Shown here in pieces: positions 38,578-53,200 of a DNA stretch of 64,000 bases. A model generated the notes under the pieces. It worked only from the letters and a program-made list of their open reading frames with translations. It was not told the origin of the DNA and searched no databases. Position 1 is the stretch's first letter, and every line of letters begins with the position of its first letter. This DNA is from Chrysomallon squamiferum. Lineage: Eukaryota; Mollusca; Gastropoda; Neomphalida; Peltospiridae. Location of the stretch: the NCBI GenBank assembly GCA_012295275.1, contig CM022670.1, positions 9,460,006 to 9,524,005 on the forward strand. The letters are read 5' to 3'. The translations under genes were made by a program, and so were the position numbers.

Positions 38578-39702
38578 TTGTTTTCAAGATGTTCAAAATT
38601 CAATTTTGGAGACCATAAAATGAATTTATACCACTTCTGAAAGTAAAATTAACAATTACCTGAATAACTGGATCATTATTTCCATTTAATTAAATGCACA
38701 GAAATAATCATAGATAAACCTTTTTTTCAATGCTGATCCATGAATTTTATAAATAAAATATAAATAAAAAAAATAAAAAACAAAACAGATACCAGAAATA
38801 ATATCCAAAATTTTATTGTTGAGCAACATTTAAAAATAATATGAAACTAGAAAAATGAAACAAATTAATGTTAAAATAGTCTCAATGTGTTTCACCATTG
38901 ACGTATCTATCCATCACTCATCATTCGGGTAAATTTAATCCCAGATAACTTCCATACATTAACATCTATGTCTGGAAACCATTTTATGTTGCTGTTATCT
39001 TGGTGGAGAAATTGACAGATGCATTTTTACAAAGATGCAACACTTATTACAACATTAGCAGTAAAACCTTTAATTAATTAATTTTTCATTGGTAAGTACA
39101 CAGAAACTATTGATATGTCATAGATGTAACATTTCTGAGAACAGTTTTTAAAATGCATGATATACATTACACTATTTATGTGCACTTTTTAAATGCCTAT
39201 AACAGTGTTTCTTTCTCCAGTTCTTTGTCAAGAAATCCTTAATTCATTCTATCACAAGTATTCCATTTCTCTTAGGAAATAGTCTCTGTTTCTGTTATTG
39301 CATATGAAAGACCATTATCTTTTTTTATCCAGTGGATAGATCAACAAACAGAATAAGTTTAAAAAGTCCTAATGCAACATTCTGCACTGCAGTAATTGTA
39401 CTGGATCTGCAAGATAGATAAATATTGACAACGTCCTTATCTAGCCATCATATATATTGCTTCTAATAGATTCCTACAAAGAAATATATGATACCCTTAC
39501 ACCCGTGTTGTATTACAAAAATAATTGACAGTGGAGCTACTATTAAATGATAAAATTATCACTTTTACATGATAATGAACATATGATTTTAAAAGCTGAC
39601 AGTATTCTGCCAGTCTCTTGTTCTTCTAACACATTCTGTTCATGAAGTGACAGCTTCACCAACTCAGTTTAAAATGAGTATCAATCATGGAAACCAGTTG
39701 TT
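38055..39702. other. DSCC1 upstream / DCTD downstream region
   Basis: 1.65 kb with no supported gene. The right part is probably DCTD 3' UTR: a minus-strand AATAAA (TTTATT on plus) at 38812-38817 would give about 0.9 kb. The left part is the DSCC1 promoter. Poly-A and (AT)n runs lie near 38541-38578. The short plus-strand frames here are low-complexity. Confidence 0.5.
38064..38135 (-). promoter_or_regulatory. DSCC1 promoter sites (E2F-like, ETS-like)
   Basis: TTTCCCGC at 38064-38071 is an E2F consensus match that begins 10 bp upstream of the DSCC1 ATG. TTTTTCCGGA at 38126-38135 is an ETS-like TCCGGAA core in gene sense. A CACGTG E-box lies further up at 38404-38409. E2F control fits an S-phase clamp-loader subunit. 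Confidence 0.55.
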
Positions 39703-42005
39703 TCATGGTTCTAATTTTGTTGGATCCACTTCTATTAGAGAAAAATCTATAACGATCTGTTTTTTCTCAGGTTTATGTTGTCTGAAAAAAATAAAAATTA
39801 AAAAAATTAAATGTAAAATTTTACTTATAATTATATACAGATATATATATTTTAATATAATAAATTAATTCAAAAACATCTCTAAATGAGATAATTCTGT
39901 ACTTTGATCACCCATGGAGAAAGGTTGATAAATCTTAATATATTTTTTTTTCTTTCAAATTTCTTTATAATTTTACTAATTTTAAACACATACAAAATTA
40001 TTTTCATAGATAAAAAGCATGGATTTAGTTTTAACTTATTTACAATTTTAACAAAAAAAAACTTTCTCAGAAATATAATTTTAATTTACTAGTTACATAA
40101 AATGCTTATTTAATTCACATTCCCTACATATTAAGTCAAAAAAAGAAGAAGAAAAAAACACTTTGTAAAGAACACATTTTTTGGTTCAAAAACTGATTGT
40201 GGAGCCACAAATTAGTGGAGTTAACTGAACTGAAACTTTTAATCACCTGCATGTAATGCCAGCCATTTGAAGCAGTTTTCTGGAGGCAATGAACTCGGGT
40301 TTCATGTGGTATTTGTCACAGTAATATACAACTTCTTTAATGCCAGACTGTATGATTACCTTGGCACATTCATTGCATGGAAACAAGGCAACGTAAATTG
40401 TACAGTTCTTCACATCTGCAGAATTCTTATTAAGCACAGCATTCAGCTCAGCATGGCAAACTGAAAACAAGCAAAACATAATATCTGTCAAGAACTGAAG
40501 ATTAATAATATGTACAAACAATATTTAAAACAGGCCAGGTTTATAAAATTCTATGTTTTTAGCAGTTATTTTCTGAAGTGGCTGGTATATCAATGGTTGT
40601 ATAATTAGATAACAATTGTTAAAAATAAAAAAGTTATTTTAAAATGAAAAGGTATTTAAATTTAATCTTGTTTCTAAATGAAAACTGAAGAAAAGATATA
40701 TGGAAACAAACTGAAAAAAAAAAAAAAATAGAATGCTAAATAAGGGGAAAAAAATTAGTGATCTAAAAATATGGTTCAAATAACATGAGTTGAAATTCCA
40801 TCAAATCACTTAAAACTGATGTCGATGAGATTTTATTTTTGAATATTTAACTAACTTGAATATTTACCATATAAATGTTTTCTGTTTAGTATGTCATCTG
40901 ATGACTTGCCCCATGGCATTTTATCATCATCGCAACCATTGGGCATTCCATTGTATCCAATACCTACAATCTTGTTCTCGCTGTTTACAATACAAGCACC
41001 TACCTGAGAATATATAATCAAGAAATCAAGATTTTTCAAAAAAAAAGCTCATTTCATTATATGACTTATCCATGGTTATTTGAAACAGATTAGTCTCTAA
41101 ATAAAATAAGTAAAATAAATATATAATTAATGGCTAGCAATCAAAACAAATATTTTCTCAATTTTAATTTTTGCAAATCCAAATGTTAAATAATATTTAT
41201 GGCTTTTAATACAGCCATGTTATTGTTATTATTATTATTAAATAAATAAATAAAACTACAATGAACCCCAGATCTTAAATTTAATTTCAATGGATATTAA
41301 TTTGAAATTATACATAAACTAACATATTTAAAATAAGTAAAGCACTGATATTTATTATTCCCAGAGGACAACTAATGTCTAGTTATATTATTTAAATACT
41401 ATGCCAAATTACTACAAAAATGTACCTGAGTTCTAGGATCCTTACTTCTCTGTGCAGACAAAAACGCGACTGCCATGAAATAATCTGGCCACTGTAAATA
41501 ATCTTCTCTTTTCTTATTCATTCTGTAAATTATTAGTGTAAAATATTGTGTATGTAAAGAAACAATGCTAAAACAGACTGAAATAACATCTTGTCCAACA
41601 AGTTAAGATTTGTGGCCGATAACTAATGTCAAGTTAGCCCAGAAGTTTGATGAATCATGAACTATTTAACGTAAACTTTCGTTCATTATATCAGTTTACA
41701 TATATAATTTTTAATTAGTCACCGGAATTTTATTTATTTATTTATTTTTAAATGTAAATTAGATAAAATGAAAGGAATAAAATCGTGAAAAAATGCAATA
41801 TGAATGTAAATCAAAATAGCAAATTGTGAAATACATTTTTCAGTATTTTCTATTTCCGGTTTCCTCCCACCCCTCTCCGAATGTTTTAAGTTCTAAACCA
41901 ATTTACTGTTGAATTCAATTATACTTTCGTATAAAATGTTCGGATATAAAGTAATTTACTGACAAACCTGTCTACATCTGTCCTGTTTGTTATGAAATCT
42001 GACAT
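39703..42005 (-). CDS. DCTD: Deoxycytidylate (dCMP) deaminase
   Basis: DCTD converts dCMP to dUMP, the substrate of thymidylate synthase, in the cytosol. Exons in gene order: 41968-42005, 41426-41522, 40868-41003, 40247-40460, 39703-39781; 564 nt, 187 residues (human 178). Visible: [52 protein letters not shown], the zinc/catalytic motif [11 protein letters not shown] (His, and Glu as proton shuttle) and PCNECAK (two zinc Cys). The first exon codes for only [13 protein letters not shown] before a second in-frame Met; the longer form is used because its splice sites are good and the family also has a short leader before KKRDDYL. An E2F-like site lies 44 bp upstream. It follows DSCC1 on the same strand, 1.65 kb upstream of it. 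Confidence 0.96.
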
Positions 42006-42048
42006 TTTTTTTCAATTATTCGCTCGCCCTCCTTGAACTTTTTCTCAT

Positions 42049-42070
42049 GGCGGGAAATTAAATCACGTGA
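42049..42070 (-). promoter_or_regulatory. DCTD promoter sites (E2F-like, E-box)
   Basis: GGCGGGAAA at 42049-42057 (TTTCCCGCC in gene sense) is an E2F consensus match 44-52 bp upstream of the DCTD ATG. TCACGTGA at 42063-42070 is a palindromic E-box. An ETS-like TTTCCGG at 41853-41859 lies just downstream, in intron 1. Confidence 0.55.
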
Positions 42071-42358
42071 TGGTCATGTGATTAAACTTTTTTGTACACA
42101 GAAACGTGGTCAGGTTGCAACAACGTACTGAAGACAAAATGTTAACAGTCGTATCTTTTGTACGAATAAAATATTTATTTATTTATTTATTTATTCGTTC
42201 ATTTTTGTTTTCTCCTCAGCTTCAAAAAATTATGGGTGTACTCAATAGGCGGCTATAATTCTTTTGCCTCTCAAACTGAACCTTCAAGTTGTTCAACAGC
42301 AGTGGAGACGCTAACAATTACGAACTATTTTAAGACAAGATCACTTTTTCTTTTTCTT

Positions 42359-42360
42359 CA

Positions 42361-42445
<85 letters not shown>
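42359..42445. repeat. Compound (TG)n(AG)n microsatellite
   Basis: About 12 TG units followed directly by about 32 uninterrupted AG units; the longest dinucleotide repeat in the window. The polypurine run could form H-DNA. Confidence 0.95.
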
Positions 42446-42448
<3 letters not shown>

Positions 42449-43035
42449 TCCGATCGGTTTAAATGTTTTAAATTGCTGATCGGTTGGTTTCAATTAGTGG
42501 GTTCCAAGGTACCATGTTTTCATTCCCCTTGTATAGTCACATTTAAATATATATTATATTTCATTACTTTATATAAAACTCCGTTTATAAAAATATTAAC
42601 AGACAAAAAAAAAGGTGGAAAATCTTAATTTATTTATTTCATATTATTAACTGGTATCAATTTATATACTTTAATGAATTAAAAAAAAGATGAAAGAGAA
42701 AGAAAATATAGTCTTTACATTAAACATGATACTAACGTATAAAGGAATTAATCACCGAATTTATTGTAACTTTGGATGCCAAAAAAAAAAAAAAAAAAAA
42801 AAAAAAATTAAACATCAATAAATCAAAATATCAGTTATAATTACATTACACAGTATTTAAAAAATAATTTAAGCAAAAATAAACATAGAACATCAACAAA
42901 AATAAAGTGATAGTTTTAACTTATTAGTTAAAAGATATTTTTGACATGATGTTCACACTTCATTAACACTGATCACTAAGGTGTTCTGGTTTATGGGAAT
43001 TGTTTACCAAAATTTGAAATATTAATATTTTTTAA

Positions 43036-43070
<35 letters not shown>

Positions 43071-43130
43071 TAATTAAAATTCTAAAAATTGGCTTAAATC
43101 AATTTCTAAATTATAAACCATATTCCTACT

Positions 43131-43167
<37 letters not shown>

Positions 43168-43660
43168 AAAATAGAAGAAAAAAAAAAAAAAACCTGACAA
43201 ATAAACCCTAAAAAACAAAAACAATCCTGTAGGGTATTTATTAACATGCACACACATTCACCTACCCATGGCTAAGCAGTCTGCCACCACAGATAGAGAT
43301 TGATCTTTATTTTGATTATATTAAATCTGTTTTAGATCTGTTTTATATTCTTCTGTGGATGAATATCTTACACATACAAAAAATAATTCATACAATAATA
43401 TGTAACACTTTACATTGTTTTGTTTTTTCAAAATACAAATAACAAAAGCTACCATACATCAAAACAGATACAACAGGCAGATATTAAAATTGGTTCAATC
43501 ATAAGCATAATAACATGTACACACACAAAATAAATTTATTATAATTTAACAAAAATATTGACAAAAAAGATACACACAATATATAACAATTGAGAAAAAG
43601 AGAAAGGATGAGCACAATTTTTTTTTTCTTGTTTTTTTTAAAATATATTTTTAGGTTTCT

Positions 43661-46600
43661 TCACAGTCTGTTACCTAAAATAGAAATAAAAATAAATTAT
43701 AATAATAATAATAATAGTAATACAATAACATAGTAAAGTAAAATAATTAAATAATTATATGCCAGTACAGATAATGCATTTTTTTTTTTATCCCATATAG
43801 AACTATTACTGTGATGTTAAAAATGATTAGTGTTTATTAAAATTGATGTACAGTACAAATCATAATCAATTTGAATTAAGATTGCAAATGAAAGTAAATT
43901 CTTTCAATTAGAATATTTCAAGAGCAGAAGAGGTCATGTTTATAATAATGTCTATATTACATTAAACTAAGAAAAAATGTAGATATAATATTAAAATCAA
44001 GACCACCTACCAGGTTTCAAAGGACTTGACTGTGCATGTTTGTAAGGACTTGATGCTTTTGAAAAACCATTTTCCTTTCCTGCAGCTGTTCCATGCATGA
44101 AGGCTTTGCTGGGATCAAAACTCTTTGTGTTTTCAAAAGCTTTTAGTTTCATTTGTAATTTGTCTATTGTTCTCTTCTGTTTAGTATTGATTTCACGAAG
44201 AGTAATAACCTCCTTTGAAAAAAAAGTATTTAAATAATAATTATAATAATAATAATAATAATAATATAACGATAATGATAATAATAATAATAATAAATTA
44301 AATAAATATTTCTAATTAACATGAAAATCAAATTAAATCTGTTTATTTAATAATTACTGAACTATGCTTGTTTATAATTCTAACAGTACACTTTCTAATA
44401 ACAGTCTTTTAAAATAAAATATTTCTAACAATTACCAGAATGCATGAGAACTGATCATTTTAATTTTAATTTTAAATCTCAAAACTGAATAAACATTTCC
44501 ACTAACTTTTGACAAAGCCATTTTTTCTGTTCTCATTTTCTCAATGTGTTTGATCTTCTGTTTGTGATTTTGATGACCAAGAAGTTTAGCATACTCCTGC
44601 CCTAGTTTGTCAATTTCAGCTTGAGCATTTTTACTCTCACCTAAAAATAATTTGTAAAAATCACTGAGTCACCTGTTTAAAACATGTTTCTGTTTAGTGA
44701 AGGTTTACTGTGGCTTGGACACATGATCGAGAACACATATTAATAAATGATCAAGAAACCATGATAGAAATGTTAAGAATATAATAAATTTAATTCTTTT
44801 TTTTTTTTTTTTTTTAATTTAGTGAAATATTCGTATACATTTTACAGAAAATTAAATAGATTCTCACATACCCAACAAAATTTGTCTCTCTAGTTCAAAA
44901 GCATCTATCTGTGACATAAATGGAGAAACTTTCTGGAGCAATTCTTCATACTGACTTCTCCACCTAGATTTAAATTAAAATTATGAATTAAATAATAAAC
45001 ATTCTTAAAAGAAAAACATCTGGTAAATGTTAAACACAAAACTAAACAACAATTACATTTAAATAATTAATATTGTGACACTCCACTAGCCATGTACTTG
45101 AAACAAGTTTATATGAACTGAATGCAACTTATTTAGACAAAATAGTTATTTCTGCCACCTTTCAAAATTATTGAGGTATTTTTCTTTATAAAGTTTATAT
45201 TTTTTTTTTTTTTTTAACATTAACTGAAAAATATATTGTGAAATACTAAAAAGGTATGCTTTTTCTCTATAGTTATTAGATGCTAATGGCATGAACAAAT
45301 TAATCTCACCTATCAATTTCTAATTTTGCAGCATTCATATCTTCTGAATTGATCTGACTACTACATTGCTCCAATTTGCTCTGCAGCTCTGTACACGTGT
45401 CTTCTAAATGAGTGATGACAACGTCTCGCTCTTGTATCTCTATCTCGTGAAGTGACTGCATCTCTTGCCACTTGTAGTGCTCCTTCTTGAAAAACTCCAG
45501 CCTTTGTTCCAGCTCAGCTAGCCTGTCATTATACAGTTTCTTATTTGTCATATTCTCATTCTTGAGTTCCTGGTTGATGTGCTCTAACAAAACTACATTC
45601 TCTGCTTGCTTTTTCAGATCTTCTCCTAGCCTTGCATTTTCTTCTTCTATGGTTGCTATTTGTGTCTGATGCATTTTGCTGAGAGCTTTGTGGACTTCAG
45701 TATCCTCTGACATCAGAGTGTGCACCTGATCCAATTCACTGTTCAAGTGGTGGACCTGCTCGTGTAATGTTTCAGCTTCTGCAGTCTTGGAATTCACATC
45801 ATCTGTCAGAGTGCCAATGGTGCACCTGAGATCATTAACTAACTGGTTTAAATTGTTGATTTCCACATCCTCTCTTTCTGATAGAAGCTTCAGTTCCTTG
45901 TTATGAACTTTCATTCTATCCATTTCTGTGACCAGTGCATCCAAATGATCCTAGAATGTTACAAAAATTATGTCAATTTGAACAGTCACTTGACACTGCT
46001 TGTGTTTAGTATTTAATGTTTCATTTAGTTAAAACTTCAAATTATTAATACATTGAAACTCTGTTAAGAAAAAAAAAACAAAAAAATTATTAATATGTAT
46101 TTTAGAGTTCATTAAGTAGGTTCTTGATAATGTTTCTAATGATAAATTTATTGAATATATAAAGACTTGATTTTTTTTCAGTTCCAGATTTTGCAAGAAA
46201 TAAACAAATTAACTGCTGGTTTTGCAGTCTTCTATGTCAGTACAATAATATACAAAACTCAGTCAAAAGATAACAATCTCAATACTTACATTTTGTTCCT
46301 CTATTTTTTGTGACTTTGTTTCATTTAACTCTTCCAGAGTTTTGACATTTTCAAGCTGTGTTTTCAGGTCACCTTCGAGTTTATCCATCTCTAATTTAGT
46401 ATTAACTAAAAGTAAAGTAATATAAATAATCTGTCCAGGTAACAATTTATTCTGTCACAGCTGACAACAAAAACTAACATTTCTTTTATCACATACATAT
46501 TTTAACAAAATTGTTCAGAGTTGTAGTATAATAATATATTTTCTATCTTTTCTTTGAGGCATCATTAAAACTAAATACTGCATAGTATTGTAATTTACTT

Positions 46601-49600
46601 CCTATCTGAAAACAGATAAAACACTTTATTATTATTACAACAGCAATTCCAATATTTTCTTTTTAAAACCACCCCAACTGTGCTGTATGCTCCAAAAATG
46701 TTAAAAAAAAGAGAAAAGCAATAAACATGAAGTCCTAACATGAAATTAAATATGTAAATATTACTAAACAGACTGAGTCACTGAACAATTAAGGGCATTC
46801 TCCATTAAAATGAATTTCCTAAGTTACTGCTGTCTGTGAAAGTAAATTATTTATAAACCTACCCAGTGTCTGCTGCAACAGTGAGCACTGTTCAGTCAGA
46901 CTTTTCACCTTGGCATCAAGAGCTTCATCAGATCTGAGAGAAATAAAAGAAGCAAATAACATGGAATATTGGTAAACAGTAATGTAAAAAGAAATTGCAG
47001 TAGTTTATATTTTTCACTAGAACTTAAGAAATTCTGTAAGAATTTCACAACTTAAAATTGAAATATTAGTTACAGGTTTGGTTAAGAAGAGAAATGAAGC
47101 AATAAACATATTTAATAAGTGATTTTAAAAAGTTATTTTCATTTCTTGTAAGATGTATTAAGAATAAATTAGATCAGGAATTTGTATAGATTTAAAAAAA
47201 CTAAGAAAAAGTATCAATTAAGTGCTCTGAATTCTATTTCCAAACAATGTTAAATCAAATGATCAAATTTTTTGAATCAGATGAGAACTGTTACAGCAAA
47301 AAAAGATAAAAGATAAATGCATTTTTTTTAAAAAGTGAGTGGACACAAAATGATATGATCAGTTAACAACATACTTTTGTTTCTCTTCCTTCAACACTTC
47401 CATTTCTTTGGAAAGGACTTCATTTTTACTCAAAACTTTGGTCATTTCATTCTCAAGATGATCGTGTTGCTTCTTAATATCAGCCAACTCAGCTGTCAGT
47501 TTATCAGTTTGTTTTATCTGTTCTTCTTTGGCTGAGGCAAGATCTTCTATTACTTTCTGTTTTTCTTCCAGCTCCTGATTGTGCTGTTCGACAAGGTCAC
47601 TTCTGGAATTGTCTGACTGCAGCAGCTGCTCGCACAGACTGTTCTTCAGTGAGGACATTTCCTCGACACTCTCAAACAGTTTGTTATTTTCAAAGATTAG
47701 AGCTTCATTCTCTTTGCCCAAGTCATTAATTTGTTGTGAATAAAGCTCCATAGTCATTCTGTGAGAAACTGTAATCTCTGACAGCTGAGATTTCAAAGAT
47801 TTTTTCGATTCATTGAGTGATTCTAACTGAAGAGTAAGTGCCTTGTTCTGATTCTCAAAACAGGAGCATATGTCCTTCAGCAATACTAGATCATTTTGTA
47901 CATTGTTCAGCTTGTTCATCGTCTCATTGTTATCTTTAGTCAGGCAGTTAACCATTTTGTTGAGATCGAAAATGGATGTCTCAGCTTTGAGCAATTTGTC
48001 TTCTAGTTTTACAACTTTAGCCTGGTAAAAGATAATAAGTCCATAATTATCTTAAATAAAACAAGTCTCTGATTTTGATTGCTTTTGATTTTGATTTTAT
48101 TTTGCACAGTAAAAATCTACATTATAAAAGATTTAATTTACAAATACCAATCAGAAATATTTCTATCAAAATGTGTATTACCGCTTAAGATGCATTAATA
48201 ATTTGGAAGACTTAAAATTTATGCCTTCCATGATTATCCTATTGCTCTTTTTTTCTATTTTTTTTCAATATTCCCATAGGTAAAAATCTGTCACTTCAAG
48301 ACTGTAAAATTATTTTTAAAAATGCTTAAAACCAACCTTGTCTTTTAAATACTCTTCCAGAACTGATTTAAGTTTTTGTTCTCCTGCAGTAAGCTTCTCT
48401 TCCAGTTGCTCCTGTGTTATTTCATAATTTTTCCTTTCTTTGTCTTGAGATTCAGTGAGTGTAGCAAGAGATTTTTGGTAATTCTCCCTCTCTGAGTTCA
48501 GAGTTTCTATGATCTCGTCCATACATTTTGTGTTGTTCTCTTTTTCCTCAGCTGAAAAGTAAATCTAAACAGTTAAATCAGCACAACTTTCACATTTAAA
48601 CAGAATACATAAGAGACAGTTTATAACATTTAAACTGTGCTAACTGTCTAAAAACTAGAAAAAAGTAAACTGTTTTTATCTTCTTTTTTTTTAAAAGTGA
48701 AGAAATAAAGGAATACAATTCTTTAAAACAAATTCTTTTAATTAGTTATCTCGATATGAATGACAACATTAAGTTCCTCCTGCATGTCTTAATATATGAA
48801 TCAAATAAGCATCCTACTGTTTCAGTAATAAAAATAATACAAAATTGTACATACCTAAAGTTTCTTCTAAGCTTTGACATTTTTCTTTCATTTGCCTGAG
48901 GTTTTCATTCAGTTTTTCTTCTGACCTTAAGAAGGAGGAAATATTTTATCTAGAGATGCACTAAACATATTTTCAGTCTATGGGTGTGTAGCATCAAATA
49001 TATAGTTAAAGGCCACACTGGTAAAGATGATGTATAGTTATCAACAAAAAATAAAAATAAATCACATTTGATGAGAAATGACCCATTAAGAGCACTAAAC
49101 ATGACAATGAAAATAAAATACAACAAACAATTAGCACTAATGTACTTGACTATTTTTGGTTCATACAGCAATAATAATTAACAGCTTACTCTTCCAGTAC
49201 TTCAATCTTTTCACACAGACCAGCAATTTCTGCTTGAGCCTCAAATGTCTGCTGTTCGGTGTCTTCCTTTTCATCTCCAACAGTAAATACCTCACCTTTC
49301 AGAAATCTTACAAAAACAAAACAAGTAAATAAATAAAATGTAGTAAATAAATAAATAAATAAAAAATTCCTTTTAACTGAAGTTTCAAGAGCTACAGAAG
49401 CAATTGTCATCTTTAATTGGATTTATCTAGTAAAAAAAATAATTGAATACTTAACAGATCCAGAATACTGAGTCAGAAAAATCACTGCCACTTAATTATT
49501 AGTTATCTCTTTTCAATTTTTTATGATAATTCTGGATTCTGGGATTGATTTGTTTGTTTAACAAAAAGGAAAATTACTAATAAACTTAGGCTAATACTCT

Positions 49601-50238
49601 GCAATAAAATTAAATATTTAGGATATACTTTTCTAGACTAAAAATATTAATTTTTCAAAAGCTAAATATTTTATACATTAAATGCATATTAGGTCTGCTG
49701 AGTTTATTACTTTTAACGGTAATACATTTTTTTCTGTTGCAACATTACTGACCCTTTTATTTCAATTTAGATAATTTATTAAAATTAGATCAGCATTCAC
49801 TAACACAGATTTCAAAATAAAAAGCAAGGTGCAAATCATGCTTTGTCAAAACTACCTAATTTGATCTTCATAATCCCAGTTCTTCAGCTTTAAGGTTGAT
49901 GATGATTTTATTGTTCTTTTGAATTTACACAATAAAATTTGCCTGGAGAATAGAAAGCAAACATATTTAAATAAATAACAAAAATGAGACATGCCAAAAA
50001 TATTTAAAATGTTAAGACACCTTATGAAAATCTAGACTTTGTTTTATTTATTAATAATACAAAGAGCCAAGCCATTCTTATAATAATTATTATCCTATAT
50101 AGAATCCTTTTATTTTTAAATTGATTTTTAGGCAAATCTATAACATGCAATTTCAAATAAACTCAGCCATTAATACATGTCTTGCAATCTAGACAGAACT
50201 TTGTGAACAGAAAAATACCCAATAATATGAATGTAAAG

Positions 50239-50270
<32 letters not shown>

Positions 50271-53200
50271 GAGGAGATATATTGTCTTGAAAAGATCTCA
50301 ATGAAAATAACTGAAAAGTTAACTTTATTTAGAGACACATATTATATTTCTTTGAATCAACAGAAGAAAAGGATAATCAAAGATTAACATAATGAATATT
50401 TATATTTATATTAATGTTTAACTGTTTTGGGTTTTTTTTTTTTTATTAAGATGAAATCTGCCATGATAATAAATTGGCCAACATAACTGTTATTAAATAT
50501 CAAGAAGAGACTGTTTAATACACATCCTCCCATTGAAGATAAGGAACTGTGAATAATCATAAATATAATATATATTTATATATAAACCCACACACAAGAT
50601 TTAACATGACAAATTGTTTAATATCACTGGAATATTGAACAGAATTCATGACATACTTATCATGTTCAAGTTTAAGCTTTTCCTGTTGGTCTTTTGTCTC
50701 CATTTTAGCAATCTCTGCTTTCAGAGATGTAATTTCTTTTTCAAGGTCTTCAGTTTTCAGTTTTTCTTTCAATTTCCAGCACTAGTTCGTTAAAGATAGA
50801 TCATATTAAACCAAAGCTAACAAAAATATTTTGGTAATAATGTTTTAAATGTCTAAACCCAAACTGGTTATTTCCAAAAAACCTAAACAAAATAAAATAA
50901 AAAGATACAATAAATCAAACTAAAATGCAGATTTCACTGCAGAAATTACAATATATTTTTACTATACAAAATACATGTACAGAGCATTTGTTCTAGAAAT
51001 ATTTACTTCATCATCCTACAGATGTAATGTCCTTACATTACCCTGAAAAGCATATTTAACTGTTTTGTTTCCAGCACTAAGGAAGCTTTCAAACATCCTT
51101 ACCTCTAATCCTTTTTGAGCTTTTTCAATTTTCTCAGCTAAACTCTTTGAAACTGACTTATATTCAGATGCTGATTCCTGTCCAGATGATTCAACCTGAG
51201 GATTTTCAGATTCCAAAAAATCTTGAAGTAACGCTGAAATATCTTTATCAATTGTTACTCTAATTACTGACAAATCTTTTTCTTTTGCTTTTAGATGCTC
51301 TTTCAAATCTGCAATGTCTGCCTGAAGTTGATCTTCTTTCTTTTTTGAAATATTCTCAAATGAAGAAATCTAGAAAAATTTAAATATAACCATATATACA
51401 CAGGTATGTATATTTATTGCAACTGTTCCTTAATTTATAACGTACCGTTTCTTCAGGGGATGTTAATATTCCAATAATGCTAAGTTAAAAGTCTTTTTTT
51501 TTTTTATTTTTTTTTACAGTATATGTGTATTTTAAAAACTGAATATAGCAATTTATAACTTAATTTAATATCTATTCTGTAATATTGAATAGCAATATGA
51601 CAGGATTTAGTTTACAAATTCAAATGCCATAAAAACTAATTTGACAGAAATTTAGAATCATCCATTTTGTTACATTTTGAAGATGGTGGATAAAAACAAA
51701 AAAAGCATGAAATGCTTTACCTTATTTTTAAGAACATCATTGCTTTTGGTCAAATCTTTGACATCTTTTTCAAGTGATGCTATTTTTGCAATCTGAGATG
51801 TACGCTCAGTCATGGCGTTGTGCAGTCGACCTTCCAGTTTTTTAATATCATCATCTCTTTGTGTCAAGAGTCGTGCCTTTTCAACACTGTCACGAAGTAG
51901 TTGTTTGATCTAAAATGTCCAATAGTTTTATGCCTTTTTCACAACAGTAATATTACAGTTAAGAAATTAAGTATAGCTAGCCTTATAATCAATACGGATG
52001 TGAAAACTAAATATGCATCATTTGTACACAGCACAAATTGTTTCATGCAAAATATTTTGAATATTACAGTGAACAAAATATAAAAATAAGAACAAGATAT
52101 TTTTTTATGTAAACTTGCATACATGAGTGCAGAATTTTACTAGTTTTTCATAGCAGTTTCCCTTATAACAGTACCTCTCTTTCCAGTTCTTTCACTTCAT
52201 TAGTACTATGTGTCTGGGCTTTTCCTGGTTTCTCTTTGTGTTTCTGTAACAGTAATTAAAATACAAGAAAAATAAAATACTCATCTTCCAACATTAAGTC
52301 AAATGATAGAAAGGTATATTTATTTTGAAGACAATAAATTAATCTAAGGAATATTAAGTGAAGATTAGACACAGAAAAACGCTTTAGAAAGTTCAAATGG
52401 TTTGTAATGCCAGGGTGTTTAGGGTTACATGCAGGGTATCTAATAATTAGATTTATTAGTATATGTCATGTTAACATCATGTTTTTATAAAAATATTTTT
52501 CTCAAAAACTCTAATCTAATATTGATTTTTCTGTTCGGTCTGATTAGTGTATATACTGAAAAATTATCTATAAAAGATCAGTACATTAATGATTTCTAGC
52601 CAATAAAAAAACTGTAATTTATCATGATTATTTTTTAATATTTTGTTAAGTTAAGACATTTAGTACATTCAAAAATGATAACAGATAATTAATAGTTTCA
52701 GGTGGGGATCCTATTACACAGAATACTGATAGCAACATCCTTGCCTCTTCTCCAGGTACACAAAATGAGCTGAAACTGCGTTTGACTGGAGTGCTGCTAG
52801 ACATGATGCTCGCATTGCCAAATGCACTGTAACTACTGATGTTGAATTCTCCCGGTCCTGGGTGATCATCTGATATGGATAAAAAAAAATTAACACATCT
52901 AAAATGGTTCTTTGACCTTTTATCTTAAACATCATATTCGGAATAAGAATTGCAATTAATTCCCACATGATAACATCTTATAGGCACAGGCACTCATAAG
53001 TTTAAAATAAGCAAAATAATAAAAATTGTTTAAACTATTTTATACTTGTGCTTTTGAATTTAATATATTCTTACATAACAAAATTAATAAAGATACAAAA
53101 CAATTTGTGCAAAACTGAGCTTATATTACTTATAGCCAATAAAAAAAAAATGAAATGGGTAACTCAATACCTTTATTATTACGGAAACGATCACTTTTAT

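Larger units (their letters stand above)
42006..43660. other. DCTD upstream / HMMR downstream region
   Basis: 1.65 kb with no supported gene. It holds the DCTD promoter, a compound (TG)n(AG)n repeat, long poly-A runs at 42780-42807 and 43132-43163, and (AT)n near 43040-43068. The frame at 42236-42628 is open only because it reads through the dinucleotide repeat. The right part is probably HMMR 3' UTR. Confidence 0.5.

Noticed and set aside
42236-42628. 130-codon plus-strand frame
   Set aside because: It is open only because it reads through the TG/AG microsatellite (CVCVCV, RERERE); no homology or splice context.
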